Positions 7,260-16,281 of a stretch of 64,000 nucleotides of DNA are shown piece by piece. Numbering within the stretch: the stretch's first letter is position 1; every line of letters starts with the position of its first letter. The position numbers and the translations under genes were made by a program. The DNA is from Thermoproteus sp. GTDB lineage: Archaea > Thermoproteota > Thermoprotei > Thermoproteales > Thermoproteaceae. Location: assembly GCA_038893495.1 (NCBI GenBank), contig JAWARJ010000001.1, positions 310,001-374,000 on the forward strand, written 5' to 3'. Under the pieces are notes generated by a model that searched no databases, was not told the origin of the DNA, and saw only the letters and a program-made list of their open reading frames with translations.

Positions 7260-8372
7260 TTATAACCCCAACACGACAACAGTCGAAGATTTGTCGACGC
7301 CGCCCATGGAGTGCACTACGCCTATAGAGCCGTCTACCCTCTTGAAGGGAGATCTGCCCAGTAGTTGCCAGACGACTTCGACGGTCTGATACACGCCGGT
7401 GGCGCCCATTACGTTGCCTCTGCTCTTAAGCCCGCCGCTGAGGTTTACGTTTATGTTGGCGCCAGCCCTTAGGGACGCCAACAGCTGGCCTCTAGGAGCT
7501 AGGCCCAGCGCCTCTGTCGCCAACACGCCCAATATGGAATAGGAGTCGTGGACCTCCGCCGTCGCGACGTCGCGCGGAGTCACGCCGGCCATCCTATAGG
7601 CCCTCTCAGCTGCCTCTTTGGCTGAATACAACACGTCGTAGTCCTGTCGGCCGTTGAAGGGCACAGCGCTTGTGGCAGTCCACATACCTAAGATCTTCAC
7701 CAAGCCCTTTTTGTTGCACAACACGGCGGCCGCCGCGCCGTCGGCCATGGGACCCACGTCATAAAGCCTTAGGGGGTCGCTGACGAGTTCGCTGTCCAGG
7801 ACGTCTTCGAGCTTGGCTTGTTTCCTCATATATGCATAAGTATTTGAATAGCCATATTTATGCATCAATATGGGCCATTGGGCTAGATCTTCATATTTAT
7901 ATTCATATTTGTTTAGATATATCTTGGCCATTATTGCGGCTTGGGCCACTGGAGTCACGCCGAAGTACCTCTCGTAAACTGTATCGGTCGCCGTGGAGTA
8001 TATGTCTTGCTGTTGGTTAGACAACACGTCGTTGGGCTTATCGACGCCCACGACGGCGACGCAGTTGTACATACCAGACCTTATGGCCATGGCGGCAGTC
8101 ATGAGGGCGGCCCCGCCGGAACCGTCGGCGTTCTCTATCCTATATGTAGCTATCTTGTCGAGGCCGAGCCTAGAGGCTATATAGGTCCCCAATAGTTGTT
8201 GTTTATCCGCCTGCTCCGCCGTGGCGGACGCCACAAATAAAGCCTCTATTTCTGGATACCCGGCGTCTTTTAGCGCTTCTTCTAGCACCCGAGCCGCCAT
8301 CTCGTCGGCGTTAAGGCCGTAGTGGCGGCCTGTTTGCATCATGGACGTGCCGTTTATCCATACGTCTTGCAT
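7260..8372 (-). CDS. Thiolase-family protein (SCP2-like) of the HMGCS cluster with altered active-site residues
   Basis: A 370-residue thiolase-fold protein beside DUF35 and HMG-CoA synthase, the position of the acetyl-CoA acetyltransferase that supplies acetoacetyl-CoA. Family features are the end motif NLSGGLKSRG-x-x-x-GATGV and the AEVHDSYS motif near residue 275. However, the stretch that normally carries the nucleophilic Cys (ENACASGG type) reads RIENADGSGGAAL, with Asp at the Cys position, and the usual GHP-x-GATG reads GNVMGATG, with Asn for His. It may be a structural partner or use altered chemistry. A TATA-like ttttaatatattg lies 22-24 nt upstream of the ATG. Confidence 0.85.
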   Translation of the reverse strand: MQDVWINGTSMMQTGRHYGLNADEMAARVLEEALKDAGYPEIEALFVASATAEQADKQQLLGTYIASRLGLDKIATYRIENADGSGGAALMTAAMAIRSGMYNCVAVVGVDKPNDVLSNQQQDIYSTATDTVYERYFGVTPVAQAAIMAKIYLNKYEYKYEDLAQWPILMHKYGYSNTYAYMRKQAKLEDVLDSELVSDPLRLYDVGPMADGAAAAVLCNKKGLVKILGMWTATSAVPFNGRQDYDVLYSAKEAAERAYRMAGVTPRDVATAEVHDSYSILGVLATEALGLAPRGQLLASLRAGANINVNLSGGLKSRGNVMGATGVYQTVEVVWQLLGRSPFKRVDGSIGVVHSMGGVDKSSTVVVLGL

Positions 8373-8407
8373 CGAAAACCTAATAAGACAATATATTAAA
8401 ACGTTTA
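8373..8407. promoter_or_regulatory. Shared divergent promoter of thiolase and HMG-CoA reductase genes
   Basis: Only 35 bases separate two divergent start codons. The plus-strand element cctaataag lies about 25 nt before the HMGR ATG at 8408, and the minus-strand element ttttaatatattg lies about 23 nt before the thiolase ATG at 8372. The two TATA regions lie side by side, so the two transcription complexes probably interfere with each other, linking the two arms of the mevalonate pathway. Confidence 0.5.
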
Positions 8408-9622
8408 ATGGAGGATATAATCGAGGCCCTAGAGGCAGGTAAGCTGAAGCTCCACGAGCTCGACAGGGCCCTGGGCGATTCGAATAAGGCCGCAGAACAT
8501 AGGAGGAGGTTCTTGGAGAAGAAGTTGGGCATCAAACTCGAGGCCATAGGTTCCACCGTCATAGACTTCAACAAGGCGGTGGGAAGGAATATAGAGAACC
8601 CCATAGGCGCGGCGCAGATACCCATCGGCATAGCCGGGCCGTTGTTAATAGAGGGCATGTACGCCAAAGGGCTTTTCTACATACCTTTAGCTACTACAGA
8701 AGGCGCGCTCGTGGCTTCGATCAACAGGGGCGCGAAGATAGTTACGGAGTCCGGCGGCGTCCGTGCGCGCGTATTGAAAGACGGTATGGCGAGGGCTCCC
8801 CTCTTCAGACTGCCTTCGTTAATAGACGCTGTGGACTTCGTCGAATGGGTCAGAGCGCACTTTGATGATCTGAAGAAGGCCGCCGAATCCACGACTAGAC
8901 ATGGAAAGCTGAAGGAGGTACAGCCGTTTGTAGTGGGTAATAACGTCTGGTTGCGTTTTGTCTTCGAGACGGGAGACGCCATGGGCATGAACATGGCCAC
9001 AATAGCGTCGGAGGCCGCCGCTAGATATATAGAGGAGAACTACCCCAAGGCCCGGCTCGTGGCGCTGAGCGGAAACATGTGCGTCGACAAGAAGCCGAAC
9101 GCAGTTAACTTCCTAATGGGGAGGGGCAAGACCGTCGTGGCGGAGGCCTTAATAAAAAGAGAGGCGCTGTCGAGACTTGGCGTCACGCCGGAGGCGGTAC
9201 ACGACGTCAATATGAGGAAGAACCTCCTGGGCTCCGCCTTGGCTCACTCCTACGGCTTCAACGCCCACTTCGCTAATATAATCACTGCCATCTTCATAGC
9301 GACCGGGCAGGACGTGGCGCAAGTAGTGGAGTCCAGTATGGGCATAACTTGGACGGAGCCCAGAGAGGAGGGCCTATACATATCGGTGTTCCTCCCCAGC
9401 TTAGAGGTGGGCACAGTCGGCGGGGGCACTTGGCTGCCCACACAGAGGGAGGCGCTCTCCATACTGGGCGTGGCGGGCTCCGGAGATCCTCCGGGCACAA
9501 ATGCCCTCAAGTTCGCCGAGATAGTAGCCTCGGCCGTACTGGCTGGAGAGTTGAATTTAATATTGGCTCTAGCCAGAAACGAGTTGGCCAAGGCCCATCA
9601 AGCCCTCGGGCGCTCTAAGTGA
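8408..9622 (+). CDS. hmgA: 3-hydroxy-3-methylglutaryl-CoA reductase
   Basis: A 404-residue class I-type HMG-CoA reductase, making mevalonate for archaeal isoprenoid lipids. Recognisable motifs are [17 protein letters not shown] (residues about 60-77), the catalytic Glu in [15 protein letters not shown], the dinucleotide-binding DAMGMNMAT near residue 190, the catalytic Lys region [11 protein letters not shown], and the C-terminal [12 protein letters not shown]. Length matches archaeal enzymes. It is transcribed divergently from the thiolase-DUF35-HMGCS genes. Its 3' end overlaps the convergent gene at 9615 by eight bases. Confidence 0.97.
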   Translation: MEDIIEALEAGKLKLHELDRALGDSNKAAEHRRRFLEKKLGIKLEAIGSTVIDFNKAVGRNIENPIGAAQIPIGIAGPLLIEGMYAKGLFYIPLATTEGALVASINRGAKIVTESGGVRARVLKDGMARAPLFRLPSLIDAVDFVEWVRAHFDDLKKAAESTTRHGKLKEVQPFVVGNNVWLRFVFETGDAMGMNMATIASEAAARYIEENYPKARLVALSGNMCVDKKPNAVNFLMGRGKTVVAEALIKREALSRLGVTPEAVHDVNMRKNLLGSALAHSYGFNAHFANIITAIFIATGQDVAQVVESSMGITWTEPREEGLYISVFLPSLEVGTVGGGTWLPTQREALSILGVAGSGDPPGTNALKFAEIVASAVLAGELNLILALARNELAKAHQALGRSK

Positions 9623-10025
9623 TGACTTGAGCTATCTTGTGGGAAAACTGCCTTATTTTGGGTATTACGTTTTCTATATGCCATAGGGGATTTACGAAGA
9701 CGATAAGCCAGCCCTTCTTGTTGGGCAACTCGAAAATACCGACTTTATAGTTCATATATTTCACCATCACGTATTGGAAGTCGCCGAGGCTTTCGTCTTG
9801 GTTCTGCCTAATTATGTTGACCAGCTCTATGAGGTTGGACACCTGCCTCAAGGTCTTTGCCGTCAACGTGTTGGGGAGGTGGTGTATTACCGGAACTCCT
9901 CGCGAGTCCAATATCGTGACTCCTTGTATCACTTCGCCTATAACTTCTGTAAGGAGGATTTTCTTGAGGTCTGTAGACATTGTGGTCTTTGTGTCGTTCT
10001 TATGTGGCGAAACGTAAATGACCAT
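9615..10025 (-). CDS. Uncharacterised protein, possibly Roadblock/LC7-like
   Basis: A 136-residue soluble alpha/beta protein. The pattern [29 protein letters not shown] resembles the start of a Roadblock/LC7 (longin-like) fold, where a helix leads into a strand containing a D-x-x-G-x-P turn; this is a weak match and the function is unknown. Two starts are possible, ATG at 10025 and ATG at 9980. The longer form is preferred because the minus-strand ctttattaatctt region (10045-10057) is centred 26 nt upstream of 10025. Confidence 0.6.
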   Translation of the reverse strand: MVIYVSPHKNDTKTTMSTDLKKILLTEVIGEVIQGVTILDSRGVPVIHHLPNTLTAKTLRQVSNLIELVNIIRQNQDESLGDFQYVMVKYMNYKVGIFELPNKKGWLIVFVNPLWHIENVIPKIRQFSHKIAQVIT

Positions 10026-10044
10026 TATGCTTCTCTACGCGGCT

Positions 10045-10057
10045 CTTTATTAATCTT
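10045..10057 (-). promoter_or_regulatory. TATA box of the gene at 9615-10025
   Basis: The minus strand reads aagattaataaag, centred 26 nt before the ATG at 10025. It decides the longer start. Confidence 0.5.
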
Positions 10058-10090
10058 TCTCCCCCACGTAATATTCGAGTGGGAGGAGTG

Positions 10091-10100
10091 CGTTTAAATC
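10091..10100 (+). promoter_or_regulatory. TATA box of the DNA polymerase B gene
   Basis: The sequence cgtttaaatc is centred about 23 nt upstream of the GTG at 10119, supporting that GTG as a leaderless start. Confidence 0.5.
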
Positions 10101-10118
10101 TCCAAGTCCTCGATAACT

Positions 10119-12701
10119 GTGTCCTACGAGGAGGAAGAGGTTATTGAGGAGGAAGAAATTCGCGAATATGAGGGAGAGGAGGTAGCAGAGTTTAAAATAA
10201 AGGGCGTAATCTCGTCGTCCATACCCCCCTCCATAGTCCTCTCGGTCACATACGACGGCGCCGAAGGCAAGGCGTTAGTGAAGCTCTACGACCCGGCGGG
10301 CGACGTAGTCTATTATTGGTACGACAACACGGGGCATAGGCCCTATTTGGTGACAGACCTACCTCCAGAGGTCGTTGCGGAGAAGTACCCCGAGGTTTTG
10401 AAGCATCAGGGGTTCAGCCATATGGAAGCCGTCGAGAAGTACGACGCGCTTTCGGATAGGAAAGTAGTTATGACTAAAGTATACGCAAAGGACCCGCTCT
10501 CTATAGGCGGCAGTAGGAAGTCTATAAGGGATCTACTGCCCAAGACTTGGGAGTCTAGAATAAAATACCACCACAGCTACCTCTTCGACAAGGGGATAGT
10601 GCCCGGCATGTGGTACAAGAGCGAAGGAAACGGGCTGGCTCCAGTTGAAGTGGAGATACCGCCAGAGGTCGCCAAAAGCCTCTCTAAGATCTTTTCATCC
10701 GACGACGAGAGGGCCGAGGCCGTCAATTGGATTCCTCTCTTCCAGGCCCCCATACCCCACATAAAGAGGGTCGCCATAGACATAGAGGTCTTTACGCCTC
10801 AAGAGAACAAAGTGCCGAACCCAAAAGACGCCACCTACGAGATAGTATCGGTCGCGCTGGTCGGCAGCGACGGACTGCGTAGAGTCCTACTGCTCAAAAG
10901 GCCGGGCGTCGAGATGGACCCCGAGGCATTTTCAGATCTGGACTTCGAGGTGATGTTTTTCGACAGCGAGTACGACCTAATAGCCGAAGTCTTCAAGACC
11001 ATAGTCCAATATCCCCTCGTAGTCTCCTTTAATGGAGACAATTTCGACCTGCCCTATCTATACAACAGGGCTTTGGCGCTCGGCTTCAAGAAGGAGGAGA
11101 TCCCCATAGTCGCCAGGAGGGATTACGTCACGGTGGCCCCCGGCATACATATAGACCTCTATAAGTTCTTCGCCATAAAGGCCATAGAGGTCTACGCCTT
11201 CGGCGGAGTCTATAGAGGCGAGCGGGGCCTCGACGCCATAGCCTCCGCTGTGTTGGGAGTCGGAAAGGTGGAGAGACAGGGCGTCGTGTCCTCCATGCCG
11301 CCAGACGAGCTGGCTGAATACAACTTCCGCGACGCCTTCATTACGCTCTACTTCACCCTCTACAACAACGAGCTCGTGATGAGGCTTATGGTGTTGTTGT
11401 CCAGAATAGCCAAAATGCCGCTTGAAGACCTCACTAGGTCTCAAGTATCGGCGTGGATAAGAAACATGTTGTATTACGAACATAGGAGGAGGGGCTGGCT
11501 CATACCCAATAAGGAGGACATAATAAAGTCCAGGGGCGAGGCCTACACCAAGGCCATAATAAAGGGCAAGAAGTACGCGGGGGCTGTGGTCCTAGACCCT
11601 CCCGCCGGCGTGTTTTTCAACATATACGTCTTGGACTTCGCGTCGTTGTACCCCTCCGTCATAAGCAGATGGAACCTCTCCTACGAGACGGTCAATTGTC
11701 AAAACAAAGAAGGCGCCGAGAGGCCCATAGCGGAGCTCCCCCATTGGATCTGTAAGGGGAGGAGGGGCATAACGAGCCTGTTGGTGGGCATCCTTAGAGA
11801 CCTCAGAGTTCATGTATACAAGAGGCTCGCCAAAAACGCGCAGACGCAACAGGAAAAGGCCCTATACGATGTGGTCCAAAGCGCTATGAAGGTATTCATA
11901 AACGCCTCCTATGGCGTCTTCGGCGCCGAGACGTTTCCGCTCTACTGCCCGCCTGTGGCGGAGCTGACCACGGCGCTGGCTAGATATGTAATGACCAGCG
12001 CGGTCTTGAAGGCCGTGGAGCTGGGCATGGAGCCCATATACGGCGATACGGACAGCCTATTCCTGCTGAGCGCCTCCGACGAGAAGATCAAAGGCCTTAT
12101 GGACTACACAACCCAATTGGGGATAGACATAGAGCTAGATAAGATATACAAATTTGTCCTCTTCAGCGGCCGCAAGAAGAACTACCTAGGCGTGACTACA
12201 GACGGCGGCGTGGTCATCAAAGGGCTCGTCGGAAAGAAGAGAAACGCGCCGGTCTTCATCAAGGAGCTCATGGACGACGTGGTCGAAAGGCTGAAGGCCG
12301 TGGGCACTCTCGACGACATATTCAAGGTGCGGGAGGAGGTGTCGGCGTTGGTTAAGGACTACGAGGCGAAGCTACGCGAGAAGAGGATAACGTTGGACAA
12401 ATTGGCCATAAAGACGTCGCTCAATAAGGACCTAGACGAGTACACCAAAAACAAGCCGCAACATGTAAAGGCCGCCGAGCTTTTAAGCAAGGCCGCCGGC
12501 ATCAAGCTGGGCAGAGGCGACGTGATAACTTACGTGAAGACGAGGGACCCGTTGGGCGTAAAGCCGGTACAACTGGCGAGGATAGACGAAATAGACGATA
12601 GGAAGTATATAGAGCTGATGGCGACCACTATAGAGCAAGTGTTGGAGGCTCTGGGCTTCACTATGGAGGAGCTAAGAGGAGTGGGGAAACTGGTCGGCTG
12701 A
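10119..12701 (+). CDS. polB: Family B DNA polymerase (PolB1/Dpo1 type)
   Basis: An 860-residue replicative family B DNA polymerase. All signatures are intact: exonuclease motifs AIDIEVFTP (ExoI), SFNGDNFDLPYLYNR (ExoII) and YNFRDAFITLYF (ExoIII), then polymerase motifs DFASLYPSVISRWNLSYET (A), KVFINASYGVFGAE (B) and YGDTDSLFLLS (C). So it should have both polymerase and proofreading activity. The N-terminus has a Glu-rich tail of about 25 residues followed by the uracil-recognition-type region (WYDNTGHRPYLVTDLPPE), which resembles crenarchaeal PolB1 (Sulfolobus Dpo1) more than shorter polymerases. Start GTG at 10119 is set by the TATA box. Confidence 0.96.
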   Translation: MSYEEEEVIEEEEIREYEGEEVAEFKIKGVISSSIPPSIVLSVTYDGAEGKALVKLYDPAGDVVYYWYDNTGHRPYLVTDLPPEVVAEKYPEVLKHQGFSHMEAVEKYDALSDRKVVMTKVYAKDPLSIGGSRKSIRDLLPKTWESRIKYHHSYLFDKGIVPGMWYKSEGNGLAPVEVEIPPEVAKSLSKIFSSDDERAEAVNWIPLFQAPIPHIKRVAIDIEVFTPQENKVPNPKDATYEIVSVALVGSDGLRRVLLLKRPGVEMDPEAFSDLDFEVMFFDSEYDLIAEVFKTIVQYPLVVSFNGDNFDLPYLYNRALALGFKKEEIPIVARRDYVTVAPGIHIDLYKFFAIKAIEVYAFGGVYRGERGLDAIASAVLGVGKVERQGVVSSMPPDELAEYNFRDAFITLYFTLYNNELVMRLMVLLSRIAKMPLEDLTRSQVSAWIRNMLYYEHRRRGWLIPNKEDIIKSRGEAYTKAIIKGKKYAGAVVLDPPAGVFFNIYVLDFASLYPSVISRWNLSYETVNCQNKEGAERPIAELPHWICKGRRGITSLLVGILRDLRVHVYKRLAKNAQTQQEKALYDVVQSAMKVFINASYGVFGAETFPLYCPPVAELTTALARYVMTSAVLKAVELGMEPIYGDTDSLFLLSASDEKIKGLMDYTTQLGIDIELDKIYKFVLFSGRKKNYLGVTTDGGVVIKGLVGKKRNAPVFIKELMDDVVERLKAVGTLDDIFKVREEVSALVKDYEAKLREKRITLDKLAIKTSLNKDLDEYTKNKPQHVKAAELLSKAAGIKLGRGDVITYVKTRDPLGVKPVQLARIDEIDDRKYIELMATTIEQVLEALGFTMEELRGVGKLVG

Positions 12702-12702
12702 T

Positions 12703-13116
12703 TTACTCTAGATCTTCGGGCTCTGCGAATTCTTGTAGCACCGAATTCAATATCTGCTCGTCGGAGGCGTCGTCGATGTGGGGCGCCACGACGACCGCGT
12801 CGTCTATCTTCATGTTGTCGCCAGCCCACGTGCTGTTGTAGACCACCTCAAATACGGGCACAGTCACCTCTATCTTGTCGCCGACCCTCTTGGGCGAAAA
12901 CTCTCTAATTTTCTCTAGGAGCTCCTTAGTTATGGGGGCTGGATAGCTCAAAGTCACGAAGTCTCTCAAAATTATGAAGTCCGACATGGCGGGATTCCAT
13001 TTATTCAGCCACTGGGCCCCCTCCTTCTTGACGGCCTCCATGACCTTATCGCCGACTATCTTCTTCTCGATGACCTTGCCGTTAGATATCCTAGCGACTA
13101 GGCTCATGTGGGACAT
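12703..13116 (-). CDS. Uncharacterised protein, about 137 residues
   Basis: A soluble protein convergent with the polymerase gene. Recognisable order: N-terminal strands (LVARISNGKVIEKKIVGD), a helical middle (VMEAVKKEGAQWLNKW), a strand-rich part (TLSYPAPITKELLEKIREFSP) and an acidic C-terminus (EFAEPEDLE). The ATG at 13116 (MSHMSLVAR) or the in-frame ATG at 13107 are likely starts; an A/T-rich element (ctttatttttata, 13124-13137) is better spaced for 13107. A further upstream ATG at 13206 would overlap the CDP-alcohol transferase gene by 68 nt and is less likely. No family recognised. Confidence 0.65.
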   Translation of the reverse strand: MSHMSLVARISNGKVIEKKIVGDKVMEAVKKEGAQWLNKWNPAMSDFIILRDFVTLSYPAPITKELLEKIREFSPKRVGDKIEVTVPVFEVVYNSTWAGDNMKIDDAVVVAPHIDDASDEQILNSVLQEFAEPEDLE

Positions 13117-13138
13117 TGTTGGGGTATAAAAATAAAGT

Positions 13139-13693
13139 TCAACGCTTAAGCGCGGAGTAGGCCGCCAGAAACCTATACGCCGCAGCGACGTTGACCAACA
13201 CGGCATATACGTACAGAGCCCACACGAGGGCCGGCCTAAAGACGTACTGGCCGACCAACGAGGCCAGGAATAGGTATATCACCCTCTCTCCCCTCTCCAT
13301 AAAGCCCACGCCCCTCATGGAGAGGCCGAGTGACTCAGCGCGGGCCCTCACGTAGCTTATCAAAAATGTCCCTATGAGCGACGAGTATATCAACAGGGGA
13401 GGCGCCTCCCTATAAAAATAGAGCAAGATCAAGGCGTCCGTGTATCTATCTAGCGTCGAGTCCAAAAGGGCGCCCGACCTTCCGGCGGTCCCCCTAGCCC
13501 TCGCGACAGCCCCATCGAGGACGTCTAACACGCCCACTAGGGCTATGAATATCCAAGCTGGAGCGCCGCGCCAAGTGAAAAAGACGCCTAAGAGGGCCAT
13601 CAAGAGCGATATGGCGGTCACCACGTCGGCTGGCAGAGGTATGTAGGACCCCAGTCTGTCCAAGTTTACGTATTTCCTCAATTTCTCTATCAT
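13139..13693 (-). CDS. CDP-alcohol phosphatidyltransferase family membrane enzyme
   Basis: A 184-residue integral membrane enzyme that joins a CDP-linked lipid and an alcohol head group. The family signature D-G-x2-A-R-x8-G-x3-D-x3-D is present as DGAVARARGTAGRSGALLD followed by STLD, near residues 58-80. Several hydrophobic helices (VVTAISLLMALLGVFFTW, WIFIALVGVLDVL, ALILLYFY, LIYSSLIGTFLISYV) surround it. In archaea such enzymes make archaetidylinositol phosphate, archaetidylserine or related polar lipids; the acceptor cannot be read from sequence. A TATA-like gtttattaatag is centred about 26 nt before the ATG. Confidence 0.9.
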   Translation of the reverse strand: MIEKLRKYVNLDRLGSYIPLPADVVTAISLLMALLGVFFTWRGAPAWIFIALVGVLDVLDGAVARARGTAGRSGALLDSTLDRYTDALILLYFYREAPPLLIYSSLIGTFLISYVRARAESLGLSMRGVGFMERGERVIYLFLASLVGQYVFRPALVWALYVYAVLVNVAAAYRFLAAYSALKR

Positions 13694-13713
13694 GGAGGCG
13701 CTTGAAGCGAGCT

Positions 13714-13746
13714 ATTAATAAACCTCTGGCGTAAAGCTTTATAAAG
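13714..13746. promoter_or_regulatory. Divergent promoters of CDP-alcohol transferase and eS26
   Basis: The minus-strand element gtttattaatag (13714-13725) serves the transferase ATG at 13693. The plus-strand element gctttataaagg (13735-13746) serves the eS26 ATG at 13768. Both spacings are about 26-27 nt. Confidence 0.5.
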
Positions 13747-13767
13747 GCGTCGAGTTCTGAAGGCTGT

Positions 13768-14058
13768 ATGCCAAAAAAGAGGAAAAATCGAGGTAGACAT
13801 AAGGGCGATAAAGGCCACGAGCCCACATTACATTGCGACAACTGCGGCAAGTTGATACCTAGATCTAAGGCCGTGAGGGTCACTATACCCTACAGCCCCG
13901 TCCCGCCTGACCTAGCCAGAGAGCTGGAGAAACAAGGCGCCATAATACCCAAATATTACATCACAAGGACGTACTGTATAAACTGCGCCATATTCTTCGG
14001 CTTGATAAAAGTAAGGCCTAGAGAGGAGAGGAAGAAGAAGGCGCCTCTCGCCGCTTGA
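13768..14058 (+). CDS. rps26e: Small ribosomal subunit protein eS26
   Basis: A 96-residue eS26 protein. A very basic N-terminus (PKKRKNRGRHKGDKGHEP) leads into a zinc-ribbon core with LHCDNCGKLIPRSKAVRV and a second Cys pair in YCINCAIFFG. eS26 sits at the mRNA exit channel of the small subunit. The stop TGA overlaps a TTG start of the following gene (TTGA), so the two are probably coupled. Confidence 0.93.
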   Translation: MPKKRKNRGRHKGDKGHEPTLHCDNCGKLIPRSKAVRVTIPYSPVPPDLARELEKQGAIIPKYYITRTYCINCAIFFGLIKVRPREERKKKAPLAA

Positions 14059-14528
14059 ACTTCTTAATTAAGTCAGACACTGCCTGTTGGAAAGATTTCC
14101 CGCCTCAACCCCTAGTGAGGGGGAGGGCCGACGTCCTGCTGGACTTCGCTCTGGAGGCCCTCAGGGCCGGGGCTACTAGGGTATATATAGCGTTCTGCGA
14201 CGACGTGGTGGTAGAAATCGAGCGTAGCTCGGCGAAAAACTCTAAGGAGCTGGCCCGCGAGCTGTTGGGCGCGAAGAGGTTCAAGGCATCGCTCAAAGAG
14301 GTGGTGGCCAGCTGGAGGGGGCCGGTGTATTATCTCCACGAGTCGGGAATAGACATAGATAGAGTCGAAATACCCAAAGACGCGCTGATAGTAGTGGGCG
14401 ACCAAGACGGGCTCTCTAGAGAGGACGAGGAGTTCCTACGGGGGAGGGCCGTGTGGGTCTCCATAGGCCCCCTCCCATATCTCAGTTGGTTCTGTGCGCC
14501 TTATGTGATCAAAAGGGCCAGACGTTAA
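14055..14528 (+). CDS. SPOUT-type RNA methyltransferase, TrmY-like
   Basis: A 157-residue protein that looks like a SPOUT-class methyltransferase of the TrmY kind (tRNA pseudouridine-54 N1-methyltransferase). The C-terminal knot region shows the family pattern: [19 protein letters not shown] followed by [20 protein letters not shown], matching the G-D-x-x-G...E-E and S-x-G-x-x-x-Y-L/S-x-x-x-C arrangement. It starts at TTG overlapping the eS26 stop, and its 3' end overlaps the convergent proS gene by four bases. Shorter than typical TrmY (about 195), so another SPOUT subfamily is possible. Confidence 0.6.
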   Translation: MNFLIKSDTACWKDFPPQPLVRGRADVLLDFALEALRAGATRVYIAFCDDVVVEIERSSAKNSKELARELLGAKRFKASLKEVVASWRGPVYYLHESGIDIDRVEIPKDALIVVGDQDGLSREDEEFLRGRAVWVSIGPLPYLSWFCAPYVIKRARR

Positions 14529-15988
14529 TAACGCTCCGAGATCCTCAACCAGTAGTTGGCCCTCTTGTCGGGACAGGCGAGGTCCCTCATGTCGCTTCCG
14601 CCTATATCGGCCGGCGCATCTAGCGGCGTGCCTAAGGCGTCCGCTTGGGTCAACTCGGCTATTTTAAGCCCACAGTCGTTGTCGCCGCTCCACGGGACCT
14701 CTACGACCTTGCCCTCGCCTAGCGCCTTCTTCGCCGCGTCGAGTGAGTCGGCCTTGACCACAGAGGAGCGTAGTCTCTCCCAGGCGCTCCGCCTGAGGTT
14801 CTCCTCGACTTCGCTCAACAGCCTCTTCACGGCGTCTTCCAACTCCCCCAAAGGCACTGAGTACTTCTCTAAGGTGTCCCTCCTGGCCACGACTACGGAG
14901 CTCTGCTCTAGATCCCTCTTGCCCAGCTCGATCCTCAAAGGAACGCCTTTTAGCTCCCAGTAGTAGAACTTCCAGCCGGGTGTCTTGTCGTCCCTATCGT
15001 CTATGTGGACTCTGACGCCGATGGCCTTAAGCCTCTCGGCGACGCTGGCGGCCGCCTCCAATACGGCCTTCCTCTCCTCGCCGTATATTATCGGCACTAT
15101 CACCACTTGGATCGGCGCTATGGACGGCGGCAAGGTGGTCCCCGCGTTATCGCCGTGGATTATCAACATGGCCGCTATGCTCCTCTCGGAGATGCCGTAG
15201 GAAGTCGTATGGACGTACTCGTGGGTCCCGTCGGGCTTTAGGTAGGTGACCTCGAAGACCTTAGAGAAGTTAGTGCCGAGGTAGTGGACAGTGCCTATCT
15301 GGAGGGTCCTACCGTCGGGCAACACAGTGTCGAAAGCTATGGTGTAGACAGCCCCGGCGAACTTGTCCCACTCGGGTCTCTGCGAGATCAAATAGGGTAT
15401 ACACATCTTATCGAAAATCTTCTTGTAGATATCCACGGCAAGTCTCACCTGCCTCTCTGCGTCCTCCCTATCCGCATGCGCCGTATGGGCCTCCTTGAAC
15501 ATAGAGATCTCCCTCACCCTTATCATGGGATTCGTCATTTTGGTCTCGGCCCTAAAGACGCTAACTATTTGGTACACCGCCAGGGGCAAGTCCTTGTAGT
15601 CTTGAATCCACAACTTGAACATGGGCATCATGGCCGTCTCGGAGGTGGGGCGCAATATCAAGCGCTCGCCCCCCTCCCCTCCCTTGGAGACCCAAAACAC
15701 CTCAGACTCGAAGCCCCTTATGTGTTGAGACTCCTTGCTGAAGAACTCGTAGGGTATAAAGACGGGGAAGAGCACCTCCTGATGGCCCGTAGAGTCGTGG
15801 AGCTCGCGTATTATCGCCTCGACGTTGCGCCTAATCTTCATGCCGTAGGGCCTCCAGACGAAGGCGCCCTTCACGGGATACCTAATGTCGTAGATTTCGG
15901 CCTCCCTCAAGAGCCAATGGAACCACTCCATCAAGTTGCCGCGCAGTTTATCTCTAGGATGCGGCCTCGCCTCCCTAATGAGGCGCAT
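14525..15988 (-). CDS. proS: Prolyl-tRNA synthetase, archaeal/eukaryotic type
   Basis: A 487-residue class II aminoacyl-tRNA synthetase charging tRNA-Pro. Motif 2 and binding residues are visible in [12 protein letters not shown] and [37 protein letters not shown] and the C-terminal anticodon-binding domain ([21 protein letters not shown]) follow; the C-terminal archaeal-type domain ends in LRISERY. The frame extends upstream to a TTG at 16072, but the ATG at 15988 ([11 protein letters not shown]) is chosen because the TATA element taaagtttatattac is centred 25 nt upstream of it and lies inside the longer form. Confidence 0.95.
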   Translation of the reverse strand: MRLIREARPHPRDKLRGNLMEWFHWLLREAEIYDIRYPVKGAFVWRPYGMKIRRNVEAIIRELHDSTGHQEVLFPVFIPYEFFSKESQHIRGFESEVFWVSKGGEGGERLILRPTSETAMMPMFKLWIQDYKDLPLAVYQIVSVFRAETKMTNPMIRVREISMFKEAHTAHADREDAERQVRLAVDIYKKIFDKMCIPYLISQRPEWDKFAGAVYTIAFDTVLPDGRTLQIGTVHYLGTNFSKVFEVTYLKPDGTHEYVHTTSYGISERSIAAMLIIHGDNAGTTLPPSIAPIQVVIVPIIYGEERKAVLEAAASVAERLKAIGVRVHIDDRDDKTPGWKFYYWELKGVPLRIELGKRDLEQSSVVVARRDTLEKYSVPLGELEDAVKRLLSEVEENLRRSAWERLRSSVVKADSLDAAKKALGEGKVVEVPWSGDNDCGLKIAELTQADALGTPLDAPADIGGSDMRDLACPDKRANYWLRISERY

Positions 15989-16005
15989 GTTGCCCTTCGA
16001 CGGGA

Positions 16006-16019
16006 GTAATATAAACTTT
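16006..16019 (-). promoter_or_regulatory. TATA box of proS
   Basis: The minus strand reads aaagtttatattac, centred 25 nt before the ATG at 15988. It decides the proS start and argues against the upstream TTG. Confidence 0.55.
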
Positions 16020-16072
16020 AGGGCGCCGATAGGCCCAAAGGGTCCGCTCAGCACTTTAACGACTTCTATCAA

Positions 16073-16281
16073 GCCCCGTGACGGTTATTCAGAGCCCTCC
16101 TCACGGCTTCCCTATGGAGCGGCATTTGCCGATGTCTGACTCCGGGCTCTCTCGGCGAAGACCAGTCCGCCAGAGGCCAGATCTCTAGGTCAGCGCCTCA
16201 ACCGCCTCTTCCGCTTGGCTGGGAGCTACGACTCTGCGGGCTCACCTGCCGACGGGGCGCCTGCCCCTTGCGAGCTCGACG
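16073..16281. other. Intergenic segment rich in inverted repeats, possible structured RNA
   Basis: About 209 GC-rich bases between trmI and proS without a convincing protein frame. Several inverted repeats are visible on the plus strand: ccgtga at 16077 with tcacgg at 16101; agagccc near 16092 with gggctct near 16144, enclosing cggca-tt-tgccg; and ggggc-gcct-gcccc near 16255. These could fold as stems of a non-coding RNA or of a long leader or 3' region. It has no tRNA features. RNase P RNA and SRP RNA consensus motifs were looked for by eye but not recognised. Confidence 0.35.

Noticed and set aside
16073-16281. Assignment of the structured segment as RNase P RNA or SRP RNA
   Set aside because: I could not find the conserved RNase P core or the SRP helix 8 motif by eye, so only a generic structured region is reported.
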